A stretch of 64,000 bases of DNA from Tilletiaria anomala UBC 951 (lineage: Eukaryota; Basidiomycota; Exobasidiomycetes; Georgefischeriales; Tilletiariaceae): the NCBI RefSeq assembly GCF_000711695.1, contig NW_013546918.1:1-64000 (forward strand), written 5' to 3'. Shown here one piece after another: positions 11,600 to 24,359 of the stretch; positions within the stretch are counted from its first letter, which is position 1, and each line of letters begins with the position of its first letter. Made by a program: the position numbers and the translations under genes. Below the pieces are notes generated by a model. That model worked only from the letters and a program-made list of their open reading frames with translations. It was not told the origin of the DNA and searched no databases.

Positions 11600-14500
11600 T
11601 CACAAAAAGGGGATCTTGAAGCTCTTGGCACTTTTCTTGGACACGACGGACCGGGTGTCTGCGCCACCTTTGTCGGATTTGTTGGATGTGGAGAACTTTG
11701 ATGCGCGGCGCGCATTGCCAGGGGGCAAAGGGGTCTTGCGCATGCGGTCAGGCATCTCGGAGAGGAGAATCTCGCGGAAAATAGGCAGAACCTTGCGGGT
11801 GTGCAGCAGGTTCGGAGGCGGGTACGACATACCGCGGGGCTCGTAGCGTAGGTCAGCCACGGCCTCCTCGGCCATGAGGTGCTGCCCGCATGGGTCAACT
11901 TCGTCGAACCAGATCCAAGGGAACTCGGCCGCCTCAGTCCCGCGGGCCTCGCTGCGGCAGAGACCGTCGTTGATCTTGACGCCTTTCTTGGTCATCAGAT
12001 CGGAAAGCAGCGAGTCGATATCCTCGATATCCTTCTTGAACGTCGGCGAAGGTAGGTCCTTCTCGCCGAGGCCGCTCACCGGCGCGGCGTCCGGTCGAGC
12101 CAGGAGGAAGTTCTTACGCAGCTCGAGCTCGTACCAGACCTTGTTCCAGAGCGTGTACTGCGTCAGATTGTCCACCTCGCGCAGGATGCGCCTGACGTCG
12201 TCATCGGTCAGCCGGTTGTCCCCGAGCATCTTCTCCACGTTGACCTCGATGTTCTTGCGACTGCGATCGGCTGGGTGCGCTGGATCGCTCGTGCTGAGCG
12301 CCATGTAGTCTGCGCCGAGCTGGAGCCAGTCGATGAACGGCTCGGCGATCGAGGCGCACCTGGGGAGGCAAGTTCAGGGAGACAAATGTCAGTGCACGTG
12401 CCGCTTGAGCGTCATGACGGGTAGGCGAGACTCGGCTGTAGAGACCCACTCGTGGAAAAAGTAATACAGAGAATTCTCGTGACGCGCACATAGCGCAATC
12501 CACTCCTGCAGGCCTATGGCGGAACAATAAGAGCAAAGACATTTCAGTGTTTTGCTCTGGAATTCACAGCGGACAAGGAGGCCCTCACTGTTATCTGTGT
12601 TGAGCTTGACCTTGATGAGGTCCTCAAGGAAAGCCTGCAGGTCACCTAGGCGCGCGCTGAGATCGGCTGTGGAAGCGATCTCCTTGATGATTGAGTAGAA
12701 GACGTTCTCTAGCGAATCCTTAATGATGGTCGGGATGAGCGAACCGGTGGCCATGGCCGAGGCCTGCTCGCGATCGCGCTTCTTGAGGCACTCGCGCAGC
12801 AGGAGCTTTAGTAGCGCAAACTGGCGCGCCGCCTCGGCGTCCGTGGTGCTACTGCCAAGGCCGAAGCCAGCGACGGGTGCCTTGCGTTCCTGCGCGGGCG
12901 GCGTGCCGTCCGGGTACGCATCATCGAGGCGACTGCGGAGGGTGGAGAGGCCAAAGCATCGCTGCATGTGCATGATGCGTTCCTGTGTCTGCTGCTGGGG
13001 CCTGTTGTGATTGCCCTCGAGGAGGATGGTGGTGAGGACGTCGTTGCCGGACTTGAGCGTCTTGGCGCGGATTGCGCGCTTCTCGGGCCTGCTGCCGCGC
13101 TTGACGTACTCCTCCACCAGCTTGGCCAACTCGTCGTCGGTGATGGCGTTACGGAGTGGCGTGATGTACTCCTTCTCGATCGACGAGATCTCGCGGCCAA
13201 TGACAAAGGAAAAGACGCGCTGCATGAGGGACTTGGATCCTGCGGGCCGCGCGAGGAGCAGCGAGAGGATGCCCTGGATCATGACCTGCGCATTGGCGTA
13301 TTCTGAATACCAGATGGGGAGGGGAGTGGAGGGAGGGTCAGCAATGAGATGACAAATCTCTGATGCAACAGGGTGCGCACGCACTGAGGATCTGGCGCGT
13401 CGCCCAAAAGGGAAAGAGGCCAACGATGCCCTTGAGGACCTTGAAGGTGCCGTCTGCACCCGGGCTGGAGACGAAGAGGGTGTGGAAGATGTAGGCGGCA
13501 TGGTTGCGCGCCCACTCCTCTGCATTGCGGTAGTGTGTGGGGAGATTCTTGATGTTGTTGATGTCGAGGTGTCGATGGACGTCCTCGATGCCGTCCTCGT
13601 GTTCAATGACGTGTTCCTTGAACGCCTGCCAGTCCGTGCGGATGCGCGCGGCCTCCTTGCCCGCGAGGCGCCACTGGTGCCCTTCCTCCGAGTCGGCGTG
13701 AAAAAGGTCGTCGATCTGGCGCATGAGCGGTGCGTCGATGCGTACCGGCCGGTCGAGTCCACGCTTGACAGTGCCCTTGCCCCACTGCTTGCCCTTACCC
13801 CACTTTTCGCTCCCGGGCTCGCCGACACCGGGCCCGCGCGTCTCGCCCTCGCCGCGGATGCCGACTCCACGTGCAAAGAAGACGGAGAGGTAGCGGATGC
13901 CGGCGAGCGCAAAGAAACGGCGCTTACTCAGTTCGCCGCGTTCCATGCTCGTGGAGAAGTTACGGGCGGCCATCTCGTCGAAGAAGACCTGGATGCGCGC
14001 CTGCCAATACTTGAGCGGCGCCGTGTCGAGCCCGGGGAATGGGAGCAGATTGGCGTGGAATAGATGGCGCAGGATGACCGGCTCCTGTACGCCCTCGGCA
14101 CGCCGGATGACGTCCTCGTCTGCATCCTCGCCGTAAGCCTCGTCGGCGACTTCTTCGAAGCCGCCACCAGAAGTGTACTCGTTCTCGAGGTCCTTCTTGA
14201 TCCGCTTCAGCTTGGGCCTCTCGGCGCTGAAGGGGTGACCATAGAATGTCAGCGCGCCTACCTTTTCGATGTCACGCGCCTCGTTGGCCATCTGCAGCGC
14301 GACCAGCGCTTTGACGAGATAGTGTCGCTGCTGGGGCGTGACCTGGATCTTGAGAGTGGCCTTCTGTGTGCGCTGCTCGGCGCTGACGCTGGCGATACCA
14401 TTTCCAATGCCGTTGGCGCGATTGGAAGCCTGCTGCTGCTGCTGTGCCCTTTGCACCACCACTTGGACAGAAGCGGCCGCCGCGGCAGGCTGCTGAGCAG

Positions 14501-15584
14501 CGTGCAAAGAGGGAAACCACCACATGTCAGCGCAAGGGAACGTTCGCCTTCCACATCCGCTGCTAACCTTGGCCTGGTATCCCGCATCGCGTTCGACTGC
14601 CTGCTGCTTGTACTGCTCCCCCTCCTCCTTTCCCTCCTCATCCTCATACGTGGGTACGGGCTTGCGCTTTCCGCTGCCGCTTCCGCTTCCGTCGATGCTG
14701 CTGATTCCGCTGACGAGGGATATGGCGCTGCCCTTATGGTGCTTCTCGCCGCCGTTGGGGATGGTGGCACGTGCATCTAGATAGCCTGCGCCGTTGGCAT
14801 GGTTGTTGGCGTTGGCACTGCGATCGCCCATGGTGTGGCCATCGCCATTGGTAGCACCAAAAACGTTGTTGTTCAGAACGGCTGCGGTTCCGGCGCCGGT
14901 GAGCAAACCGCCTGCATCGTCTTTGCCTTTCTGCAGCGTGCTTTTTTGCGGATGGTGGGGGGTTGCGGCCGATCCATTGTGAGCTTGCTGCTGCTGCATA
15001 ATCTTGAGCTGGTTGTTGCTGGCGGCGCGGTAGAGGGTGCTTGCGGGGTCCTTGTTCCTACCGTCAAAGACGTCTTCTTGTGGCGTGTCGCCATCGGAGG
15101 CACCGTGGCCGAGCGAGAGCGATGGAATGGGAGGGAGCCGAGAGGTGTCGTCGTCGGCTCTGCCTTGCGGGGTGGCGGTGGTGGGCTTGCGGTAGGAGCG
15201 GACGCGGGAGGTGGTCGGTGGGGAGCTGGTGCCATTGTTGGCTGCGCTATGGGTGCGGGTGTGGGCAGGTTGCTGCCCCTCGTTTTGCTGCTGCTGGGAG
15301 AGGTAAGAGTACTTGTAGCGCTGGGCGGATGTACTGCTCTGGGTGCAGGTCACAGAGCTGTTGCTGTCGTCGGGTGCGTAGCCGGCGAGCGTTGCGCCTG
15401 TGCCAGCGCCAGCGCCGAGGGTCGAGGGCCTGTCGTCATTACGGCTGCCGCCGCTGGTGCTGGTGGGGGCGGTGTGGAGTTGGCGTGCACGCTCGCTGTA
15501 GCGGGTCAGCCTACCGGACGGAGGGGGCGGGTCCGGTGCCGACGGGGTGGCGGAACTGGCTTTCCTGAAGACTTTTGCGAGCAT
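11600..15584 (-). CDS. Large PXB/DUF3818 domain protein (Lec1-like)
   Basis: Four exons (15584-14568, 14492-13385, 13302-12450, 12359-11600) give 1245 residues. The N-terminal ~400 residues are low-complexity (Ser, Gln, Asn, Gly). The PXB (PX-associated) domain follows, around RHYLVKALVALQMANEARD and ALTFYGHPF. DUF3818 then runs from LRHLFHANLLPFPGL through ANAQVMIQGILSLLLA to the C-terminal helices. In yeast this pair is found in Ypr097w/Lec1, a PX protein linked to sterol and lipid distribution. I see no canonical PX lipid-binding domain between the two. The third junction (donor at 12449) is the least certain, because the alternative donor would leave a 38-nt intron. The first intron (75 nt) is in frame and could be retained. 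Confidence 0.78.
14424..14455. repeat. CTG/CAG triplet tract (poly-Gln coding)
   Basis: A short run of CTG-type triplets lies in the coding strand complement of the PXB/DUF3818 gene. It encodes a Gln-rich stretch just before the PXB domain. Similar smaller Gln runs occur near 14985 and 15290. It is part of the low-complexity N-terminus. Confidence 0.5.
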
Positions 15585-16183
15585 GGCGGGGCGATGCTCG
15601 GTCCTGGTGGGGACGGTGGTATGCAAGCAAGCAATACTGACGTGAGGCAAAGGAGCGAGCGACCCCGAGCTGACCCGCCGCTCGAGTCGAGTCTATGCGG
15701 TGCGGTGTGGTGTGGTTGAAAGCGACCTGGAAGATCTCGATGTACAAGTGCGGGGAAGCCGGTTGCTGAGAAAGGGGAACGAGAGACTCGTCTACTGCCT
15801 CGCAATTCCCACTCGGGCCGGGGCGCTGTGCGATGATCCGCCTGCAGACACAGACACTGTGACTCTCTCACGCTGGCGGGAAGAGTGGCGGTTGTGCCAA
15901 CCCTACTTTGCTATCGGTGCAACGCCGCCTGCTTCCTTCAGCTCAGCACAAAGCACTGAGTTGGTGGTCATGGTGTGTGTTGCATTGCAGCTCACCATCT
16001 CCAGCCCAGCCGAGGCGAGCCATACAGGCAGGCGTCGAACGTGGGGTGGTGTGTGCTCAGCGTATACGCAGCGCAGCGAGCCGAGGCGAATCGAAACCAC
16101 GCACGCGTCCCGGTGCTGAAGAGGGAGAGAGCGTGTGCGCGCAAGAAGAACACCGCAGGAAAAGCGTCCAAGGCATCCCTACC
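15585..16183. other. Divergent promoter, PXB/DUF3818 gene / ARP9-like gene
   Basis: About 600 bp between divergent starts. Overlapping short frames are present on both strands without conserved motifs. No TATA box was recognised. Confidence 0.4.
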
Positions 16184-18260
16184 ATGGCTCGCGAGTCGCG
16201 CGCCCTCATCATCGTCCACGGCCACCACACCATCCGCGCCGGCTATGGCATCCACGAGCTCTTCAGCCTTCCCACTGTTGTGCGTGTGTTGCATGTAGAT
16301 ACGCTCCTTCCCTTGTTGCAAGAGGCGGAGCAAGCGAGCGAGCTGCTGATCACCTACCACTCTTCATCCCAACGCAGGAACTGACCGCCCGCGTCGCGCT
16401 CACCGAAGACTATCTCGAGCAGCATGGCCTCTTGGATCCCCACGCCGCCGCAGCCGGCAACACTAGGAACACAGGGCACAAACCATCAGCAGATGACTAC
16501 CTCGTCGGCACCGCCATCGACGAGGCCGTGCGCGCTGGCAAGGCGCTGCGCTACTACTGGCCCATGCAGCCGCACATGCAGGTGCGCGACTGGCAGGCCA
16601 TGCTCGCCCTGTGGCGCCACCTGCTCTTTCACGCCACCACGCTCGGTCTGCGCCGCTCTTCCAACACGTCCGTTACTCTGCTCGCGCTGCCAGCGCCTCT
16701 CTCGCGTGAGCAGCACGCCTGTATCTCTTCCCTCTGGTTCGAACAGCTCAACTGCCCCGGCCTCGCGCTCGTCGAGAGCCCGTTGCTCGCAGCCTACGCG
16801 ACCGCCGCGCTCTCCGCCACCGTCGTCGACATTGGCGCCGCCGCTTCCGTCGTGACCCCCGTTGCGGACTGTCTCGTCCAACACAACGCCATCGTGCGCT
16901 GCCCCGTTGGCGCACGTCACTGCACGCTCTGGCTCGCCCACCTCCTCCGCCAGGACGCCAGCCTGGTCCAGGCCCTTGGGGCGCTCAGCGAGCACCACGC
17001 TACCGCTGCTAGCGCCGCAGTGCCCAGCAGTGCTGCCGCTACGCCGCCGCGCAACGAGCAGGACGAGCGCCTGCACGAGCTGCTTGTCGAGCTCGCCGAG
17101 ATGCTCGTGCACGAGGGGCATATCAACGGTCTCGACGACGACGCCGCTGGCGGCGGCGGCGGAAAGTTCAGCAGTAGCAGCATTGGGGGCAGCGGTGCTG
17201 GCGCTGCTGCAGGCGTAGAGGAAGAGCCCGAGTTGGACGTCGCGGCCATGTTAGTGCAGGGCAAAGAGAAGGAGCTGATCGAAGAGCAGGAGCGGCGCAA
17301 AAAGGCACTGCAAGATGCCATAGCGGGTAAAGCGAGCGCTGCAGACGTCGCGGCGGCCATCACCGGTGAGGCGGGCCAAGCGGGCGGCAGCACGGACCCC
17401 AAGGCCGTGCTCGTCTCGTTCAAAGGACTGCGCCTCAAAGTAGGACCCTCGCGCTTCCGCTACGCCGAGCCGCTCTTCTGCCCAGACGTCCTCCGTGGCG
17501 TGCGCGGGATACAGCAGGAGAGCGATGCGCACTCTGCGTCGCTCTCTGGCGCTGGACCTGTCCTCGGCGATCCCGTCCTCAATAACACCAGCACCACACC
17601 CTCACTATCCTCCTCGCTCCCAACAGCAGCGCAATCACACCACCCGACAGCGGACGCGCTCGCGACAGCGCCGTCGCTGCCAGAGTGCATCCACGCGGCC
17701 ATCGCACAGGTGCCTGATCTGGAGCGCCGCCCAGCCTTGTGGGATGCGCTCGTGGTCACCGGCGCGCCGACGCGCACGCGCGGGCTTGCCGCGAGTATCA
17801 CGCGACACTGCGCACCGTTTATCGTCGGCGGTGGCGGCGCGGTGGGCGGCGGAGCAGCTGACCAAAGCGGCGGCGTCGCCGGGTTCGGTGCCCCGGCGCC
17901 AGGTGCCGGTGCAGGTGCAGCAGCGGCGATCATACCCGACGAGCCGAATCAGCTGCAACCGCGCAACGTGCGCGCGCTCAAAGTGCCGGACTACTTTGTC
18001 AACTTCAAGGACAGAACCGACCTCGCTCCTTTTCTTGGCGCTACGATTTATGCCAAGGTACGTCACATCACGCTACGTCGCGTTGAAAGAGGGCTGCGCT
18101 CGTCCGTGCTGACTGTGTGTGTGTGTCTCCACCTTTTTCTTTTCTCGTTTCCCCGCGCGCAACGCAGCTCATCTTCTCGGACGCGGCGGCACGGAGCTAC
18201 GTGACCAAGGCGAACCACAACGAGCGCGGGCCTACGGCCGCGTTCTCCATCACGGCGTAA
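16184..18260 (+). CDS. Actin-related protein, Arp9-like
   Basis: Three exons (16184-16279, 16378-18057, 18168-18260) give 622 residues. The protein opens with RALIIVHGHHTIRAGYGIHE, the actin-fold phosphate-1 region in a degenerate form. SATVVDIGAAASVVTPVAD and a conserved actin-like tail, VPDYFVNFKDRTDLAPFLGA, follow. The form resembles Arp9, the nuclear subunit shared by fungal SWI/SNF and RSC remodelers. Between the halves lies a long Ala/Gly/Ser-rich insert, around 17040-17240 and again around 17830-17930. The last exon encodes LIFSDAAARSYVTKAN and a short tail. Assignment to Arp9 rather than another divergent Arp rests on the N-terminal and C-terminal blocks. Confidence 0.72.
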
Positions 18261-18755
18261 ACGCTTTGTTGATGCATGTACATTACGTGGTGGCAGCACC
18301 GCGCGCGCGATGCGAAGGGTTAATGGATGATTTGTCCATGCATGCATGCAGGCCGTGCCAGGACGGCGGGTCAAGTGAAGCTCGCCGCCAATTCTTGCTT
18401 GCGGCGAGCATGAATCACTCTGGCGTCGTACAACTATCACTTTGTCCGCGGTGTGGAGCAATTTGGGTAGACATTGCGAGGACGACGCCGTATGAACAAG
18501 TTGCTGTGGTGTATGCTCTTATAATCGCGGTGCTCAACAGAGGGCGGAAGCTGAGTCGAGTCGCGCCCGACTTTTGGCGGTGCTGCACAGTCATCGCTGC
18601 GTCTGCCTGGACGTTGAATGTCACAGGCGGTCCTCTTGCCAATGATCAAGTCCCAGTCCAGGACATGCTTCCCATTCTTCAAACAACTGGTCTTTTGCGG
18701 CGTTGCATCTGACATCGCGTTGCCTGGATCCAGACTCAGCGGCCAGAGGGTCAGG
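18261..18755. other. Intergenic, ARP9-like terminator and LEO1 promoter
   Basis: About 495 bp between two plus-strand genes. It includes a tandem CATG run at 18337-18352 (a small self-complementary repeat). No further gene is seen. Confidence 0.4.
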
Positions 18756-20755
18756 ATGGCTTCGCCGGAGGGTTCGGGGTCTGCGACCGCTGCAACAGCA
18801 GCAGACACGAACGGCCATGCAGTCGGGCAAGATGCTGCAAGCCAGCACGTTGCACAACCTGCAGGGTCGGCTGCAACGCCAGTAGCGGCGGACAGAAACG
18901 GCGCGGCGAGCGACGCAGACGACTCGGATGATGGTAGTGACCTGTTCGGTGCGGCGGATGATGCGGACAAAAAGGCCGCCGGCAGCGGCGAGGTGGAGGA
19001 TGAGGATGACGAGGATGAGGATGAGGTCCGACGTGTCACTCGCAAACGGCGAGCTGGCGTAGAGTGAGTTTAGGAGAATCGGAACAACAGCTCGATACTG
19101 CAAGCTTACAAAGCTCCATGCTCGATAGGTCTGACGAGGATGAAGACAGTGACGACGACGGACGGCCGCCTCTCAAGCGACCATCGCCGGAGCCAGCAAG
19201 CCAATCGCAGCGCACTCGCAGTCGTCGCGCATCGACAGCCGCTTCCTCTTCGCCACCCGCTTCGCCACGAAGATCTCGCGCTTCTTCTGTGCTGGACGCA
19301 GCCAAGGAGGCGCTCGAATACAGGGAAGAGGACGAGCCGTATACACATGGCGACGAACAGATCGAGGAGAACATCGCCACGCTCACCATACCGCAGCTGC
19401 CAATCCGCCGCACCAAGGAGCACTGGGTCGCTAAGCTGCCGAACTTCTTAGAGTTCAATGATACTGCATTCGACGAGGATGAATGGGACCCAGCAGAGGC
19501 AGAGACGTCTGGTCAGGTCAGGATAGTCGACCCGGGTCTGAGAAGTCTCATGAAGACACAGAACACTGTGCGGTGGAGATGGAGCACGGAAACTAGGCCA
19601 GATGGAACAAGGGTGAGCGGTTCGCTTTTCTTCTCATAGCACCAAGGCTAAAGCTGATCTGTGTGTTGACGCTGTGACAACCAGATCCCTGAGGGCAATG
19701 CTCGCATCGTTCAATGGAGCGATGGCTCCATGTCCTTACAAGTCGGCGCAGAGCTGTTCGACATCCAGTCGCACTTGGAAGCCAACGCATCAACGCCCGC
19801 AGTGGACATCAAGGGAGGGGCCATGGAGACAGCGGTGCAGCAGAGCTCGCTAGGGTCAGATCCACCCGCCTCGAGCGCAACCGTACGCCGACCCGCGGGT
19901 GTGAACGGCTCTGCTACTTTCCCCTCGAAGCGCATGCCGTCACACACGCCGGAGCCCAATCGGAACTCAACGTCCCTTTCGTACCTTGTCGTACCGCACG
20001 AGGAGGCAGAGATTCTCACCGTCGAGCTTCCGGTAGCCGGCACGCTATCGTTCAAGGCAAGTGACGTGAACTCTGAAACGCACAGACAGCTCGCGCAGGC
20101 TGTGAAGCACCATCGCGTCGCCAAGGTGACCGCATCCGATGGGCCAGACAAGGACCCGCAGCTGTTGCAGGATGAGGAGGATCGACGCTTGAAGGAGATC
20201 GAACGCAAGAAGCAACGAGAGCGCAAAAAGAAGGAAGAGGAGCAGGAGCTCGACGCGTTCATGGGCAAGCGGAGAGGCAGATACGAGAGCGGCGGCGAAG
20301 GCCTCGGTGGCAGTAGCGCATATAGGCGCAGCGGCGCTGCAGGCCGCGCTGGGCGTCCAGGCGCGAGCCGCGGAGGCAGCGAAGAGTACGAGGAAGACGA
20401 CTTCGTGGTCGCCTCCCCCGCGCGCGAGAAGGGCAGCGGGTCGGATGATGATGAAGATGAGGATCACGAAGGTGACGTAATGGATGTTGATGACGAGCCA
20501 GATGAGATGGAGAAGATGGAGGCGCAAATTGTGAGTGCTTTCGAGCAGTTTCTTGCGCTACTTGACCCCGCCGCTAACAGTCTCTTCCTTTTGCAGGAGG
20601 CAAACGAGAAAGTAAGAAGAGAGGCCAGCAAGAACGCCGTTGCGAATCCCGGTGCCGGTCCGGATGAAGATTCCGATGACGACGGGGAAGACACTGCAGA
20701 GCTGGCTGCCCCCGTAAAGCGCAAACGTGTTGTCGAGAGCGATGATGACGAGTAA
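18756..20755 (+). CDS. LEO1: Leo1, Paf1-complex subunit
   Basis: Four exons (18756-19063, 19129-19612, 19685-20530, 20597-20755) give 598 residues. Leo1 belongs to the Paf1 complex that travels with RNA polymerase II and promotes histone modification during elongation. The conserved core spans WVAKLPNFLEF, then NTVRWRWSTETRPDGTR, IPEGNARIVQWSDGSMSLQV, and the SYLVVPHEEAEIL segment with KFRP-like basic residues. Both ends are strongly acidic (runs of Asp and Glu), as usual for Leo1. The start is the ATG just before MASPEGSGS; the frame is open further upstream without motifs. The stop lies only 76 bp from the stop of the convergent SPT5. Confidence 0.9.
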
Positions 20756-20831
20756 AGCATCAGAAAATGATATCAACTTCTCAACAAGAGATAGAGTACA
20801 AAGGTCTGATGTGTTTCATTATTTGACGTGC

Positions 20832-23800
20832 TCATGCCATCTGAGCCAAGTATACAGTCGGCAACGTGAGCGTCGCGCCGTTCGTCAAAGCGGCCATTGC
20901 TTCGTCTGTGTTGGCATCGATGGCTTTCAGCGTTGCACGCTGGCCTCTTGATTGGCCGTGCAGGACCAGGCAGAGTCGGTGCAGCAGCGGCCTCTCGGCT
21001 TTGACGTTGGCGAATGGCACATCTTTCAGTTCGCGTCCGTCGTCGGTAAAGGATGTGCATGTCTTGGCGGCCTCGTCGATGGCCGTCACACTGCAGATCG
21101 TATCGTCCCATTCGCCGCCGCGATACGGCGGCACGTGGCGATCGGCGACAATCTTCGCTCGCATACCTGCGATGGGTAGGGGCCTTTCCACTATCGACAA
21201 AGAATGAAAGTGTTGCAAAGGCGACAAATGCGTCAGCTAGAAGCTTTCGTGCGGAAGTAGAGCTAACGTCAAACGTACATGCTGAAGAAGGCTGCTTGGT
21301 CCAGCTCGACTCGGCATGTCCGGGCATACCGCTGTCAACCATGGGCGTTTCCAAGGTGTACGACCTTCCCGGCACCGCACTACCCGAGGTGACGCCAGCC
21401 GTCCTGTCGCCATAAGGATTCGGCGTAGTGTTACCTCCATATGGAGTGGCGGCGCCGTTCATGACGTACCCGGGCGTCCTGCCGCCACCGTACGCGGGTG
21501 TCTGACTGAACTGAGCAGGCGTCCGGCTTCCGGCACCACCGCTCCAAGCAGGCGTGCGTCCCTGTACGTACGCAGGTGTGCGAGCGCCGCTGCTAACGTA
21601 CATGGGAGTCTTGGTGTCGGAGGCGTACATGCTTCGTCCGCCCATGGCGTAGCCAGGTGTCTTGTCTCCCAAGCCTCCGTAAGCGGGTGTGCGTGCGGTG
21701 ATCATGCCGGGCGCCATCATGGCCGCAGTAGAAGGTTGCAGTCCCGGCGGCCCCGAGGATGCAGCAGAGCCAAGCTGCGACGATGCCGCGTACATGTTGG
21801 TGGAGGAGCTCCTCTGAGAGCCACCGAAGGAAGGGGCGAACGAGCCCTGTCTGCTACCCGCTACGCTGCCGTTCGAGCCTGGGCCAATAAGCTTGTTGCG
21901 CCTGGCGCCCGTCTGTGGATCGATCTCGACCATCTTGTCTAACTCGACGGTGAGCGTCTTAGCCATCGACTGCAGCTCGACGCGCGCCGAGACGCCCAGA
22001 GTCTCCTTGATGATGCCCTTGTAGGTCTTGTATGGGCCGCGGATGATGCTAACATGCTTGCCTTTGAAAGGATCGCGGCCACGCCCGGAGAAGTTTGTCA
22101 CGGCCGGCGGCGCCATCGCCATTGGTCCGCTGTTGCCGGATCGGTGCGGATTCATCTTCGACAAGTCAGTGGAAGCCTTACCAGAGTGGAACTTGGGTGC
22201 GAGATTCTTGGGTCGAGCGATGAAGACGCCGTTGTTATCGGTGATGTCGCGATTGTGCAAATAGACGAGCATACCCTGGTAGACGTGTAAGATGGTTCCT
22301 TCCCTCCGCTCTCCGTCCACCTCGCGCACCGCATCGCCCGTCTTCATCTCGTTGCCGTTCGAGTCGATGGCGGTGGCACGCGATGAATCGCGCTTGTTGG
22401 AAATCTGGTGCGGACGAACGGCGATGACTTGCCCCTGCTGATCGAGCACGTGGAACATCTCGCGCTCGATCTTAAAGATGACACCAGCAGTGGAGGCGTC
22501 GAGCTGGACGAGGTTGTGCAGCTCATAATCCCCGATGACGTTGACACCACTGCCCACTTCAGCTGCCTCTCGAATGTCCTTGGAGAACACTGAGACCTCG
22601 GTAAGGCTGAGATCGGAGAGGAAGGTGGTCACATTGTCTTCGATCTTAACCACCAGACCTGTCTCATCGGCGTGCGTCCCCGAGATGACCTTGATGTGGT
22701 CACCAGGCTTGAAGCGCTTGCGAACCGACTGAATCGGCACTTCGACGCGCTGCCCTTCCAGATCCTCGCCTTCCAGATCGATCAGCAGCACACGCCCCAA
22801 GAGGGAGTTAACGATACCTTTAGCACCCGCCTGCTCGCCCTCGTACACCTCGACATGATCACCAGGCTGGAAAAGGACATCATTCTCCTTTTTGGTCGCC
22901 TCTTGCAGCAGAGAGAAGTCGATCCGCCCGCTCTCGATGCCATCCGCGCTGGATTCGCCCATGAAGCGCGAGATCTCGTCGAGCGTTGGGTTGACGCCCT
23001 CAAGGACCAGCCCGGTGAGCCTTACATCCTTCTCGCAATATCCCTGCACATAGTCATCGCCTTTGAAGGTGTATCTTCCTAGACCTTTTGGCTGCGGCGG
23101 CTTGTCGCGATACGCCTTGGCGACTTCTTCGTAATTGAAGAACCTTTGCGGCGGCCGGAACGCGAGCGTCTGGCCTGCGCCGCTAGCTTCGGATTTCTTG
23201 CGCTTCCTCCCTGCACTGTCAACGTACGTCCCTTCCTCTCTTGGATTCAAGTCTATGCGCGGGATGAAGCGCACGCCGACCTCCTCCCCATTTTCTGACT
23301 GGTCGATGATCTGCGCCAGGTCGCCAGCATAGCGCCCTCGCTTGATGCGCACCCATCCACCCGGCTTGATCTCGCGCTGGACCTTGGTGATCTTGAGCAA
23401 GTCTGCCATCTCATCAATTGGGACGAGGAAGATGCTCGAAGGCTGGCTCGTGTACACGCCGTTGATGTCCTTCAATCCTTCTAGCACGGCATCAAACTTC
23501 CTCGCCTCTACAAAGAGCCGCCCCGGGATCGAGTCACGGACAAAAGCCGAGATGATGCCTGCGTTGGATGTGTCGCCAAACGTCTGACCAGTGCGGAAGG
23601 CTTTATGCATGATCGTCGAGATGATGTTCTTCTCTCGCCCAATTTTGCAGCGGACACTCCAGATGTTCGGGTCCTCCACCGAGGGCATCAGCATACGCTG
23701 TGGCACCTGGGAGAAGTCGCTGTCTGTCACGCGCCGTGAGCGAGCATAGCGTGCGTTGAGCTCAGCTGCGACTTCTTCGGCGCTCTTGCCCTCCTGCGCC

Positions 23801-24359
23801 ATGCGCAGCTGGTCCAGTCGCCGATTGTCCCTCTCTGTTTGCCGCCCGTCATCGGCGAGGTCCTCTGCGATAAATCCATCTGCAAAGAAAGACGTGCATG
23901 AGGTTGATTGAGCAGCCACACAGTCATCCGACAGTCTTGTGGCACTGACGCACCTTCTTGCAGCAACCCATCGTCCTCGTCGTCCAAGTCTTCGTCATCG
24001 TCGTCGACGAGAGCTTCGTCCTCAATGTACCTGCGACGCCATGCAAGAAGCGACTCTCAGGACGTGCTTGTCTACTAAGAGATTAAGCCCACTGACCTGT
24101 TCCTCGGCCTCTTTTTTCTTCGACGGCCGCCGTCATCCTCCGAGTCGTCATCGCTCTCGCCATCGTCGTCGTCCTCCTCTACCTCATCATCGATGAATGG
24201 ATTCCTGGTGTGACGCGGCGATCACATCGCACACAGGAAAGGGTAGGGGCGGGTGAAGAGAATGATCGTTGTCAGTGTGTTTCACAGCTGAATGTGCTAG
24301 CCATCGGCCGTCTCTCACCTCTTGGACGGAACACGCGCATCCTCCTCTACATCCGACAT
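20832..24359 (-). CDS. SPT5: Transcription elongation factor Spt5 (DSIF large subunit)
   Basis: Five exons (24359-24319, 24204-24097, 24030-23954, 23879-21279, 21190-20832) give 1061 residues. Spt5 with Spt4 clamps RNA polymerase II and couples elongation to capping and RNA processing. The first ~75 residues, spread over three small exons, are highly acidic. The NGN domain follows (about residues 145-225, IWSVRCKIGREKNIISTIM). A series of KOW domains comes next, the first at KPGGWVRIKRGRYAGDLAQI. A C-terminal repeat region (about 800-905) has several TPAY, TPGY and TPAW units, the target of Bur1/Cdk9-type kinases. A final KOW-like segment around GMRAKIVADRHV is joined through an 88-nt intron. 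The gene is complete. Confidence 0.95.

Noticed and set aside
12360-12397. 38-nt intron in the PXB/DUF3818 gene
   Set aside because: It is shorter than any other intron here and shifts the frame. The donor at 12449 gives a 90-nt intron and keeps the frame.
14799-15719. Plus-strand open frame of about 306 codons, Gly/Val/Arg-rich
   Set aside because: It is the antisense shadow of the low-complexity N-terminus of the PXB/DUF3818 gene and has no motif.
16486-17121. Minus-strand open frame of 211 codons over the ARP9-like gene
   Set aside because: It is antisense to a well-supported exon in GC-rich sequence; open frames arise there by chance.
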